Origin: Berberis thunbergii | Lineage: Eukaryota > Streptophyta > Magnoliopsida > Ranunculales > Berberidaceae | Reading direction: 5' to 3' | Length of the DNA stretch: 64,000 nt | NCBI GenBank assembly: GCA_003290165.1 | Contig: QNQO01000644.1 | Coordinates: 248,001 to 312,000 of the forward strand | Translations under genes and position numbers: made by a program | The notes under the pieces: generated by a model | Database searches by the model: none | Seen by the model: only the letters and a program-made list of their open reading frames with translations | What the model was told of the DNA's origin: nothing | Shown: positions 45,401-55,781 of the stretch, piece after piece | How the letters are laid out: every line of letters starts with the position of its first letter | Position numbering within the stretch: position 1 is the stretch's first letter

Positions 45401-46256
45401 TTATTATTATTGAATTTTCACTTTTATTTATGACTTAACGTCACAATAGACATAGTAGCATAGTCACAGTTAGAGTTATACATTTTCTTAATTTTTTTTA
45501 AATTGAAAAACTTCGCTCAATTTCAAAGGCTTAACTAACAAATTGAAAAACTTCGCTCAAAATTTCACGTAAATAACATAGTCGCATAAATTGTAGTCTA
45601 AAGCTTAACATAGTCGCATAAATTGTAGCCTAGAGCTTACTTGTTTGTTTTATAAAAAATAAATTTGGGCTCTATTTCAAAGGCTTTAACCCACGATTTT
45701 TGACGATTTCAATTTATTTTTTCCTATTTCAAACTTTTAATTTCACTCCAATTTCAAGACCTCGGGCACAATAAACATAGTCACATAGATATTAGTCTAG
45801 AGCTATGAAATTTATTATTTTTTCTAAAATAAAAAATTTGACTCAATTTTAAAGATTTAACACATGATTTTGGACGATTTAGAAAGTTTTTTTTTTAATC
45901 GGGGTTACCTTTGAATTGTCACTAGATTCAAGACCTCATGTCACTATAAACACAATAAAAATTTTGGCTCAATTTCAAATGCAAAAACACACTATTTTAG
46001 ATGATTTCAAAAGTATTTTATTATTATTTTGAATTACCTTTACAATTTTGTTCAATTTGAAGACCTCAGGTCACTAAAAGCACTATCACAGATCCTAGTC
46101 TAGAGCTATGAATTTTCTTAGTTTTTTATAACAAAAAACTAGGCTCAGTTTCAAAGGCTTTAACCAACTATTTGGATGATTTCGGAAGGTTTTGGGGGTT
46201 AGCGTTGAATTTTTTTCCCCCATTTAAAAACCTCAGGTCACAATTATCATAGTAGC

Positions 46257-47068
46257 TAGGGGTGGGCAATGTCGGTTCGATTCGATTTTGAGACCCGAAC
46301 CGATTTCATTTGGTTTGCCCGAAACCCAAACTAAAACCGGAATTTTTATTTGTAAACCAATGAAATCGGTTGGACAGAATTTTGAATTGGTTCGGTTGAG
46401 CAGAAAGATATCGAAGAAACAAACAATAAACAAAACAAGATATTGAAGCAACAAACTAGAGATCGAAAAAGAGAAATTGAACCACAAATAAGTAGGCCAA
46501 ACCACAACAAGATAGATCCAACAACAAACAAGATAGATGAAATTAAAAAGAGATAAGAAGAAGAAGAAATCGAACCTACAAACTGCGATTACCCTTGATG
46601 ATGATCGATGAGAGAATGAGAGACATCGAAAGAGGGTGTAGATCTTTAGTGCAAAAGGGTGTTGGAGTCTCAGATGATCAGATCGAAAGAAGAAGATTTC
46701 AGTTTAGGGTTTGGCGGTCATTTGGGTTTGAGAGTGAAAGAGAGAAACTGAGAGATAAATGGTTGTGTGTGTTTTGGGTTTTTGTTTTTGGGCTTGATTC
46801 AGTGCAATAGGGTGCACCGCAAAGCATATGTTTCACCAATCAGGTATTGACACATGCATTTTGTATTTATTTATATATCTAATTAATCGGTCGGTTTGAT
46901 TTTTAATCGATCGGTTCAGAACCGTAAACCAAATCCGAACCTTTTATAACCTGTTCGGTTCTGGTGAAATTATTTTTTTCCACTCATATTTTGGTTCCGT
47001 TATCGAACCGAAATTGAAAATCGGTTCGGTCGATTAACCAAATTTAAATTGGTATTTTCCCACCCCTA
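46257..47068. mobile_element. Non-autonomous hAT element (about 812 bp) inserted in the satellite
   Basis: The ends are TAGGGGTGGGCAA at 46257 and TTTTCCCACCCCTA ending at 47068, hAT-type terminal inverted repeats. The 8-bp flanks are ATAGTAGC and ATAGTCTC, a diverged 8-bp target duplication typical of hAT. CGGTTCGG / CCGAACCG words are abundant near both ends. No transposase ORF is present. Satellite type B continues on both sides. Confidence 0.8.
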
Positions 47069-48447
47069 ATAGTCTCACAAATGCTAGTCTATAGCTATGC
47101 ATTTTCGTAACTTTTAAAAAATCAAAAATTTTCTCCATTTCGAAGGGTAAAAAGTAGCAATTTTGGAAGATTTATATAGTATCAAGAGGGTAAAAAGTAG
47201 AAATTTTGGGATTACTGTGGAATTATTGCTTCGATTCAAGACTTCACATCACAATAAACATAGTATCAAGCACGTAATTAGAGTTATACATTTATTAGTT
47301 TTTGAAAATAAAATACTGGGCTTAATTTCAAAGGTTTTAACCCATGATTTTGGATGATTTTAGAAAACTTCATGTCTAAATAACATAGTCGCATAAATTC
47401 TAGTCTAGAGCTTAATTTTTTTTTTATTTAAAAACCAAAATTGGGCTCCATTTCAAAGTCTTTTTAACCCACGTTTTTATGACAATTTCAATATTTTTTT
47501 TCTTACCTTTGAATTTTCGCACCAATTTCAAAACCTCAATCACAATAAGCATAGTCACATATATAACTTTCTAGAGCTAAGAAATTTATTAGTTTTTTGA
47601 AAATCAAAATTTTGAGTCAATTTAAAACGCTTTAACCAACAATTTTGGACGATTTTGAAAGTTTTTTTTTTTCAGGATTACCCTTGAATTTTCGCTCGCT
47701 TTCAAGAAGACGTCAGATCACTATAAACACAATCTCATAGATCCTCATCTAGATCTATGAATTTTCTTAGTTTTTTATAATAAAATAATTTTCTCAATTT
47801 CAAAGGCTTTCACCCACTATTTTGGAGGATTTTGGGAGTTTATTTTTTTGGATTACCGTTGAATTATTGCTTCAATTTCAAGACCTCAATTCATGCTAAA
47901 CATTTTGGCACAGGAACCAGTCTAGATTTCTGCATTTTCTTACTTTTTTAAAAATCAAAATTTTTGCTCAATTGCGAATGCTATACTCACTATTTTTTAC
48001 GATTTCAGAAGATTTTTTAGTTTTTGATAACAACTAAATTTTCTCTCATTTCAAGACTTCTTATCATGATAAACATAGTCTCATAGATACAGTGTTCTAG
48101 AACTATACATTTTCTTAGTTTTCTAAATAAAAAATTGCCCACGATTTTGGACGATTTCAGAATTTTTTTTTTTAGATTACCATAGAAATTTGGCTGGTAT
48201 TCTTCTCTTTTAATCTGGGCCGTCCCAGCATCTTGGGAAGGCATCCTCACCTTTGATTCTCGTGGCGGCTCGAGATTGCACTTTCGCCTAGGTCTTCACA
48301 CCGTCCCCACAGGCGATTCTAGGCCTTTTGCGCCGCCTTGAAGGCTGCTCTACACCGCGTTTGCTACCCCACAGCCTATTTATGTTCAGCCGCCAATGCT
48401 ATAACGAGTTTGTGCATATTTGTGATTGACGCAAAGCGCATCTTAGG

Positions 48448-50524
48448 ATGTCGGCACCTCCAGCCATCATCCCTCCCTCCACGGCGGAGGGACCAGGTTT
48501 TGAGGGTCCTGTGGCAGATTCGACAAAGTCTTTTGCCCAGATCTTGGGTAAAATATTGGTTGAAGAAACTCCGGAGACACCGATAGAAGGCACTCGATTT
48601 CGAAAAGATGGTGCTCCCGCCATTGGACTTACAGCCACGGATGAAGTGCGTGGCGAAGCATTCATGGAACAACATGTGATTGTTTTAAAGTTTTCTAGCT
48701 ATCGACCAACGTTGGAAGACATCGGCGATTCGATTCATCGAACGTGGGGAATTCTTGGCAATTTTTCGCTTGGCTTACTCAATCAAAGGCACGTGTTAGT
48801 TCGACTCCAATCTGAGGTGGAAGGAAAGAAAGTTCTCTCAAGAGATTCCTTTTTGATTCGTGGAGTTCGGTTCAAAGCCTTCTGGTGGCACGATGGTTTC
48901 AGTTTGAAGGAGGACCCGATCTCGGTGCCGTTGTGGGTAGAGCTTCCTAACTTACCCCTTCATTTATTTCATCCCCCTATTTAAAAGCAATTGTGAATTC
49001 CTTTGGTGGATTTTTGTGGATGGATGATCATACTAGATGCTTATCGCGCCTAGGTTTTGCCCGTGTTTGCGTGGAGATGACCTTGACGGAAAAATTACCA
49101 AACAGAGTTTGGATTGACAGGGCTAATAACAAAGGTTTCTGGTAGAAGATAGAATATTCGGGTTTCAAATACTGTGATTTTTGTTCTTTGATCGGGCACA
49201 AGGAAGAGTTTTGTAGAAAAAAAGTTAAGGGCCGTGGAAGCGGTTCTGATCTACGCAAAGCGGAGAAGAAGGTCAAGCCCAAAGTCGAAGCCACCTTTGT
49301 CAAACAACACTATGTACCAGTTCCTAAACAAGATAAATTGCCTATCCCTGTAGTGGGCACGAGTGGCGCAAAAAATGACATGGGTGCGTAGATTACTGAG
49401 AGTCATGGGAATAGGAGGCCAATGGCCATTGACCCGGTAAAGGTGGTGTTGTCCAATAAATTTGAATATGTTACAGAGTTTCTCGATGACGATGAGGGTG
49501 GTCACGAGGATAAGCAGCTTGTGGGTATGACAATAGTTCATGACAGTGCCAAGGTTGTGCCAGAATCTACGGAGGAATGCCTCAGGGAGGCGGGGTATAC
49601 TACTTCGGATATCGTGAAGGTAGTTGGACCTCAAGAACAACATTTACAACAAGAGAATGGCAAATATTTAGGGGATAGCGTTTCTCCGGGGATCCATGCG
49701 GTAAAGTCGCGAGGTACGTCAAGTGATTCAAATGGCGAAGTCACGATTGGGCATAATGTTTCACCAAGGACGCATATGCATAGAGCTGCTTTCCAGCCAG
49801 CTCCTGAATTGAAGCTTGCTAAATTGCACTCAGCAGTGCCAGGTCCCAACACAGGGGCTGTGTCCCAGCCTGGCCCCATCTCCAACCAGGCCGCGCCCCA
49901 GGCCGTGTCCCAAGCCTTGTCCCAGACCGGGCTCCAGGCCGTGTCCTAGATTGTACTCTGCCTCGAAACAAGGGACGTGCCCCAAGTCGTGATCTGCCTC
50001 GAAACAGGGGCCAACGCGGTAGAATTTCAACCAGCTACTTGCATCACAACAGGTGGGTTGATTTCCATGCCTGATTCGCTCGCAACTGAAGTCTTACCTG
50101 CTGCGTCGCAATCACTGTGGCTTGCATTCCCACAGATTACAGGGGTGAGAACTAGTCAAGAGACAGTGATGGATGCCCAGGATTCACGACTTTACCCCGT
50201 AACCATTGGTAATTTACCGGTCCCCAGGGCAGCTGGGAACAATAGGATGGGGGGATTTTGTATGATGTCGCTGTACACTTGATGAAGGAGAACCATGCTT
50301 TGCGAAAACAGAAAAAAAATATGAATACTAATTCCCTTGACAGTGGCACAGAAGATAGTAATGCGACGGCGTCGGACTCGGAGTTAGGGCCGGAATCACA
50401 AGCTATCCAAGATTTAGCTTTAGGGGCTCAGTCCGATGAGAACCTTGGGAAACCAGTCGACTTGGCGGTGCCTACAGGCAACCGTCGTAAGACTAAGAAG
50501 GGTAAGCTTTCCACCCATGTTTAA
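48448..50524 (+). pseudogene. LINE ORF1 (DUF4283 / CCHC zinc-knuckle RNA-binding protein), broken
   Basis: ORF1 of plant L1 elements binds the element RNA. Residues from MSAPPAIIPPSTAEGPGFEG lead into a DUF4283-like domain (VIVLKFSSYRPTLEDIGDSI, LVRLQSEVEGKKVLSR, FKAFWWHDGFSLKED, PLWVELPNLPLHLF). A frameshift occurs near 48980. The next frame gives a zinc knuckle YCDFCSLIGHKEEFC (C-x2-C-x4-H-x4-C), with a TAG before it at 49144 and another at 49389. The C-terminal part has QAVSQALSQTGLQAVS repeats and ends RRKTKKGKLSTHV. It is not translatable as one protein. Confidence 0.8.
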
Positions 50525-50525
50525 G

Positions 50526-53500
50526 ATGATAGAAAATCTATTTTTTTGGAATGCTTGTGGGGTTGGTAACCAGTCCACGAGGAGGTTAAAAAATATGGTT
50601 GTGGAACATAAAGTCTGAATACTTATGCTTGCGAAGCCTATGATTGATGCTAATAGACACATGGAGATTGGAAACAAACTCAAGCTTAGTGAATTTGTCT
50701 CGAATGAATCTTTTGGCGGCAAGATCTGGCTTCTTTAGGATACCTCTCTTGTCCTTTCGGTGGTGGATATGTCGAATTAGATCATCCATTGTCAGGTAAC
50801 GGACTCTGCTTCAAGAATTTTTTTTCATTTCTTTTGTTTATGCTAAATGCTCTGTGGATGAACGAAGCGATCTTTGGTTAAATATGGTAAATTTTGCTGC
50901 AAATCATGATACTCCATGGATGGTCAGTGGTGACTTTAATACATATTTGCATTCGGGCGAAAAGGTGGAGGGAGTGGAGCTGTCCCTGGCGAGCATGTCA
51001 CATTTCTCCGACTGTATTGAAAATAGTGGTCTAATTGATTGTGAATTTTCGGGTCCTCGACTCACCTGGTGCAATAACAGGCGTGGTAGTGAGCGAATTT
51101 GGGTTAGACTTGATAGGATTCTCGTTAATTCAGCTTGGTTGACAGTCTTGGGTAGTCATAAAGTGGAGCATCTTTGCAGAACTTTTTCAAATCATTCTCC
51201 GCTATTAACATTTATGCCAACACAATCAAAAATTGAGTTTGCCCCCTTTCGTTTCTTAAATATGCGGACGACTCACCCCGATTTTTTTGATCTGATTAAG
51301 GTCAAATGGTCGACTGGCATGGGTTTCATGCGGCCTATTGATAGAGTGGATGCCAAACTTAAAATGACCTGACGAGCTCTTATACAGTGGAATAGGGCGA
51401 TATTTGGTAATGTGTTTAGCAGAATCCGAGCTTTAGAGGATGAAATGCAACAAAGGGAAACAATTCTTTTGTCGGGTTTCGCATCTATAAGAACTAATGG
51501 GCTAAATGTTGCGGCTAACTGGGATGTCAATGCTTGTAGCAATCTACATCGTTGTCAGGCAGAGTACAGATTAGCTCTCAAACAGAAGGAGCTCTATTGG
51601 ATTAAAAAATCAAGTGAAAAGGAGTTCAAGGAGGGGGGTGCCTGCACGAAATACTTTTTTGCTTCCACCAAATCCAAACAAAAGCGACGAGCCATCAATC
51701 AGATTACTTTACCGTGCGGTCGAATTATTTCTGAACCTGGTGAGATTCTTAACAAAGCTAATGAGTTTTTTGCTACACTGATGTCTTCTCAAGGTGATTG
51801 TCTAGTGGATACGGATTTGTTATCTTGTATCCCGAAGTTGGTGGATCCTGGTCAATGCAAGCTCTTGGTCAAACGACCTTCCTTGGCGGAAGTGAGAGAT
51901 GTTGTTTTTGACATTCCCAAAAATAATGCGCCAGGACCAGATGGCTATACTGCTGATTTCTTTCAGTCTTGTTGGGAGATTTTGAGTATGGATGTTTGGG
52001 AGGCAGCTGTACAATTTTTTGAAGGGGAGGCAATGCCGTCGTTCTTTTCGGCGAATTTTATGGCTTTGATTCCTAAAATTGAGAATCCAGGTTCCTTTGC
52101 TTATTTTTGCCCAATCAGTGTGTGTAATCTGATCTATAAGATCTTCAATAAAATTCTTTGCAATAGGCTGGTAGATATCTTGCCAAGGTTGATTTCTCAG
52201 GAGCAGAAGGCTTTTTTCAAAGGCAGGTTCATTGGTGAAAATATTGGCCTGGCGCAGGAATTGATTAGAGACATTAACAGGAAGGTTTTTGGAGGTAATG
52301 TGGTGCTGAAAATTGACATGGAGAAAGCATATGATAGAATGGAATGGAACTTCTTGCTCGCAGTTCTTAAAAAATTTGGCTTTAATGGTAGAATCTGCCA
52401 TCTCATCTCCAACTGTATCACCTTTTGTGGATTTTCGGTTCTGCTTCAGGGAGCCTACAAAGTTTTTTTCGTTCCACTAGGGGTTTAAGGCAAGGAGACC
52501 CTCTCTCCCCGTTTCTTTTCATTATTGCCTCTGAAGTGTTGAGTAGGGGATTGAAAACAGCTTTTGAGAATGGCAAAATTGGGTATTATTATACTCCCAG
52601 GAATTGCAGTCCTATTTCTCACCTTCTGTATGCAGATGACACTTTGATTTTTTTAAATGGCAGAAAGTCTTCAGTCATGGGTTGCATGGAGTTCCTACGA
52701 CGATATTGTTCGACCTCGGGGCAAAAAATAAATGCGGGTAAAAGTTCTTTTACTTTGGATGACAAGGCAGCTGCGGAGCGCATTGTGGATTTGAAGAGTT
52801 GTACAGGTTTTCAATTTCAAGTTGCTCCATTGAAGTATTTGGGCGGGCCAGTGTTCCAAGGGAGAGTTAAAATCTCATATTTTGAAGATCTAATTACTAA
52901 GATTCAGGCTCGTATTCAGGGATGGAAGGCAAAATTGTTATCTCCAGGGGGCAGATTAATCTTGATTAAGCATGCATGTCCTTAGCTCGATCCCTATCTA
53001 TATTCTTAGTACCATGTGTATACCAAGGAAAATTTTATCTCGGATTAATAGTTTGCTGGTGGATTTATTTTGGGGGGATTGTGAAGGCCGACTAAAGAAA
53101 AAATGGGTGTCATGGGCTAAAATTTGCATTCCACAAGCGGAAGAAGGTTTGGGTGCTAGAGACTTGACAGTTGTGATGGAGGTTTTTCGAATCAAGGCTC
53201 TTTGGAGACTTCTTACTTCAGACTCTTTATGGGCTACCTTTATGAGGAGCAAATACTGGCTACGAGGCGTTGCTTTGAACAATCAACCTGTGAAAAGTGG
53301 GACATCTCATTTCTTTAAAGAGATCATGCTTGGGAGACCTTTTCTTTTGAGTCACTCGCTTTGGCGTATTGGCATGGGGGATATCAGTTTCTTTGAGGAA
53401 AATTGAAACATGGTGGCTTCTTTCAGGAGATCGACGGCTCTAGTTAATCAAGGTTTTTGGCCTTCAGTTAGCGAGGTGTTTTTGAAAAATTTTGAATTGG

Positions 53501-54708
53501 TCCATTTAGATCTCAGAAGCTTAGCGCGTGGTCTTTTTGCTGATAGATTATGTGGTGAGGCCCATGAGGAGGACACGTGTGTGTGGGTTCCAAATCAGAA
53601 TGGGCTTTTTTCCCTTCAGTCGGCCTATGAACTGTTACGAAAACATGGGAAGATCAATGCATTAAGTCCAAAGCTTTGGCACGACATTCTTCCTTCCAGA
53701 ATATCAGTCTTTGTTTGGAAATTACTCCGTAAAGGAGTACCAGTGGATGGGGAATTATTCAGATGTGGTTTGAGTCTAGCATCTAGATGTCGTTGTTTTA
53801 ACTCGCCAAAGCGAGAATCTTTTAATCATCTCTTTCTAGACGGCGAATTGGCGATGCAGGTGTGGAGTCACTTTGATAGGATTTTTGAAGTGCATATACG
53901 GTGACCAGCAGAAATCTCAACGGTGCTAGTAATTTGGTTCAAGAGAGCACATCGCAACTCGCAGACAGGTGTGTTATCTTTTCTTACTCCTATGTTCATT
54001 CTATCGAAAATTTGGAAACAAAGATGCAAATGTGTGTATGAAAATGCTCCCCCAAATCTGTCTTTGCAATTTTGAACATTAGGCGTCAATTGCGAGTGAC
54101 AAATACTTTTATAATCCCCAAGCAAGTTAGCAGTAACAAAGCCCGTAAGGGGGCTTTGGGGTTGGATGTGCTACCAGTTAGAAGGAAATGTGTTAGAATT
54201 GTTTTTTGGCACCACCCACCCATAGATTTTGTTGCGCTTAATGTGGATGGTTCCTCCCGCAAGGACAAGGCATCCGGCGGTGTGATTATTAGAGACTCTC
54301 GGGGTAGCGGCGTTGTGGAAAAACAAATATTTTTCGGTAAAGGAACCAACAATAAAGCAGAAATTTTGGCTCTTGTGGAGGGCCTCCGCCTTTCTCACTT
54401 GGGGTTTCAAAAAAGTGGTAGTCCAAACGGACTCGAATCTTGTTTATGGTTCGCTTAAGAATATTCTGAAAATCCCATGGCATTTGGAGAATATTTTGAA
54501 AGAAATTAAGTTGTTGGCAGCGACAATGACGTTAGATTGTCATCATATCTACAGGGAGGCCAATGCGGTGGCGGACGCGTTAGCTGATAGAGCACAACGA
54601 GACCATAGGACTGTTTCTTTCGATGGGTCTGATTTTCCTAGGAGAGTGGCAGGATTGATTAGGCTTGACAGATTGCATACGGCGTACATTCGCCATGGGG
54701 ATGCGTAG
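50526..54708 (+). pseudogene. LINE ORF2 (endonuclease, reverse transcriptase, zf-RVT, RNase H), broken
   Basis: Domains appear in order. The endonuclease has FFWNACGVGN and WMVSGDFNTYLHSGEKVEG, while the expected SDH reads SNHSPLL. The reverse transcriptase has NAPGPDGYTADFF, LKIDMEKAYDRMEW, RQGDPLSPFLF and the catalytic HLLYADDTLIF. Then comes zf-RVT (VWVPNQNGLFSLQSAYELLR). A plant-type RNase H follows (FVALNVDGSSRKDKASGGVI, GTNNKAEILALVEGL, HIYREANAVADALADRA). Breaks include stops within 50526-50850, a TGA at 51370, a frameshift in the T run at about 52465, a 4-bp GCAT duplication at about 52975, a TGA at 53404 (probably an old Trp), and frameshifts at about 53900 and 54410. It is inactive. 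Confidence 0.88.
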
Positions 54709-55284
54709 AGGTAACTTTTTCGGTATTCGTGACTCTTCCTGTCGGATGCGTAGGGGCGACAATTCGGATTGTGGTTTGATTGCGTCCCGCAGTTTTGGTT
54801 TGGACTGCAGGGGCGAAACAGGACAACAGGATGGTCCCTGCATTTTCAATCAGGACTGCAGGTCTTGGTCAGGATTGCGGGCTTGGTCAGCAAGCTATTC
54901 GGTCCATGTTCTATTTGTTTTTAGGCTCTGAACTTGGAGCGAGATTGCGGCTTTGCTAAAGCATTTGCTTTGGTCAGCGGGATTGCGGCTTTGCTTTGGT
55001 ATGCGGGATCGCATGAAGCGTTTATGCAATGCTTGCGCATTTCTTTTTGGCTGAATCGCAAGTATGACAGCAGGTATGCCCTTTATAGTGCTAAAGCAGG
55101 TATGCCAGCAGTTACGTTCTTTTAGCATTAGTGATTATTATGTTTTGCATTTATGTATTTTGATTTAAGGTTTCGGTCAAATTTTTTTGATTTGATTTTA
55201 TAACGGATAAAGTCGTCATGTACCCCCATATTGATTGTAAATCAATTTTTTGACATGTAATAAAGGCCTGACATTCAAGAGATG

Positions 55285-55307
55285 CCCCCCCCCCCCCCCC
55301 CCCCCCC
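55285..55307. repeat. Poly-C run of 23 bases
   Basis: An unbroken C run lies in the LINE 3' end, 18 bp before the poly(A) tail. It may be genuine or an assembly or base-calling artefact. Confidence 0.85.
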
Positions 55308-55339
55308 ACTGGAGGTTTATTTAGTAAAAAAAAAAAAAA

Positions 55340-55470
55340 GTCACAATAAACATAGTCATATAGATAATAGCCTAGCGCTATGAGTGTTATTAACTTTTAG
55401 TAAAATAAAAAAATTTGACTAAAATTTAAAAGCTTTAGCCCTCATTTAGGACAATTTCAAAAACAAAAGC
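55340..55470. repeat. Remnant of the satellite array beyond the LINE
   Basis: GTCACAATAAACATAGTCAT, ATAGATAATAG, CTAGCGCTATGAGTGTTATT and the AAAAAAATTTGACT and AGCTTTAGCCCTCAT words match a type-F monomer. The array fades by about 55470, roughly 310 bp beyond the PRMT5 stop codon. Confidence 0.75.
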
Positions 55471-55781
55471 AACGAGTCTCCGCAACAGAAATGATAAATA
55501 AATAAAACCTCCCTTTCTCCTTTAATACATTGTATTTTACAGTTTCATCATCCAGGCGTGTGCCACAAATTTAAACATACTTTTCAAAATTGCTCAATGC
55601 TCATCTTCTAAACTATCTCATTTAATATACAATTTTAACTCGGACATGCCTTTTCAATTCCAGAAGTTGAACAACAAGGTGAGTCTACCCTTTAAAAGCG
55701 GGGGATGAAAACTGATAATGTCTTCCCCAAATTCTTCTCGTTAACTTGCACCAACGTGATATAGCAATAACCAGAGAGAAC

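Larger units (their letters stand above)
39274..48191. repeat. AT-rich satellite array with a six-monomer higher-order repeat
   Basis: Monomers of about 160-180 bp recur, each with the same skeleton: TTCAAGACCTCA or TTCAAGACTTCA, CAATAAACATAGTC, CATAGAT, TAGTCTAGAGCTATGAATTT, TTTTCTTAGTTTTTT, AATTTCAAAGGCTTTAACCC, ACGATTTTGGACGATTTC. Six monomer types can be told apart by their variant words and follow in fixed order. A has TCACTATAAACACAATCTCA. B has CACAATTAACATAGTCGCAC. C has ATATCACAATAAACATAGTC with CTCATAG. D has ACGTCACAATAAACATAGTA. E has TAAATAACATAGTCGCATAA. F has AGTCACAATAAACATAGTCA with CATAGATAAT. Type A recurs at about 40981, 42035, 43050, 43895, 44935, 46070 and 47720, giving a period near 1.0 kb, or less where a monomer is missing. 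The array is interrupted by insertions at 39667-40928 and 46257-47068. Confidence 0.8.
48192..55339 (+). mobile_element. L1-type plant LINE, about 7.1 kb, with broken ORFs, inserted in the satellite
   Basis: The order is 5' UTR, ORF1 (48448-50524), ORF2 (50526-54708), a 3' UTR rich in GATTGCGG and GGACTGCAGG words, a 23-base C run (55285-55307), and a poly(A) tail (55326-55339). Satellite sequence stops at about 48191 and resumes at 55340. The length and presence of ORF1 suggest a near full-length insertion. No target duplication is seen; compared with an uninterrupted monomer at 43511-43590, about 25 bp of satellite are missing at the junction. Confidence 0.85.

Noticed and set aside
46595..46810. 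71-codon ORF inside the 812-bp hAT element
   Set aside because: It is short and charged, with no transposase motif. It is probably chance within a non-autonomous element.
39274..48191. CRISPR-like array of regularly spaced repeats
   Set aside because: Monomers are about 170 bp and similar along their whole length, without unique spacers, in a plant genome. It is a satellite array.
53868..54483. Minus-strand ORFs opposite the LINE RNase H
   Set aside because: They are shadows; the plus frames carry the RNase H motifs.
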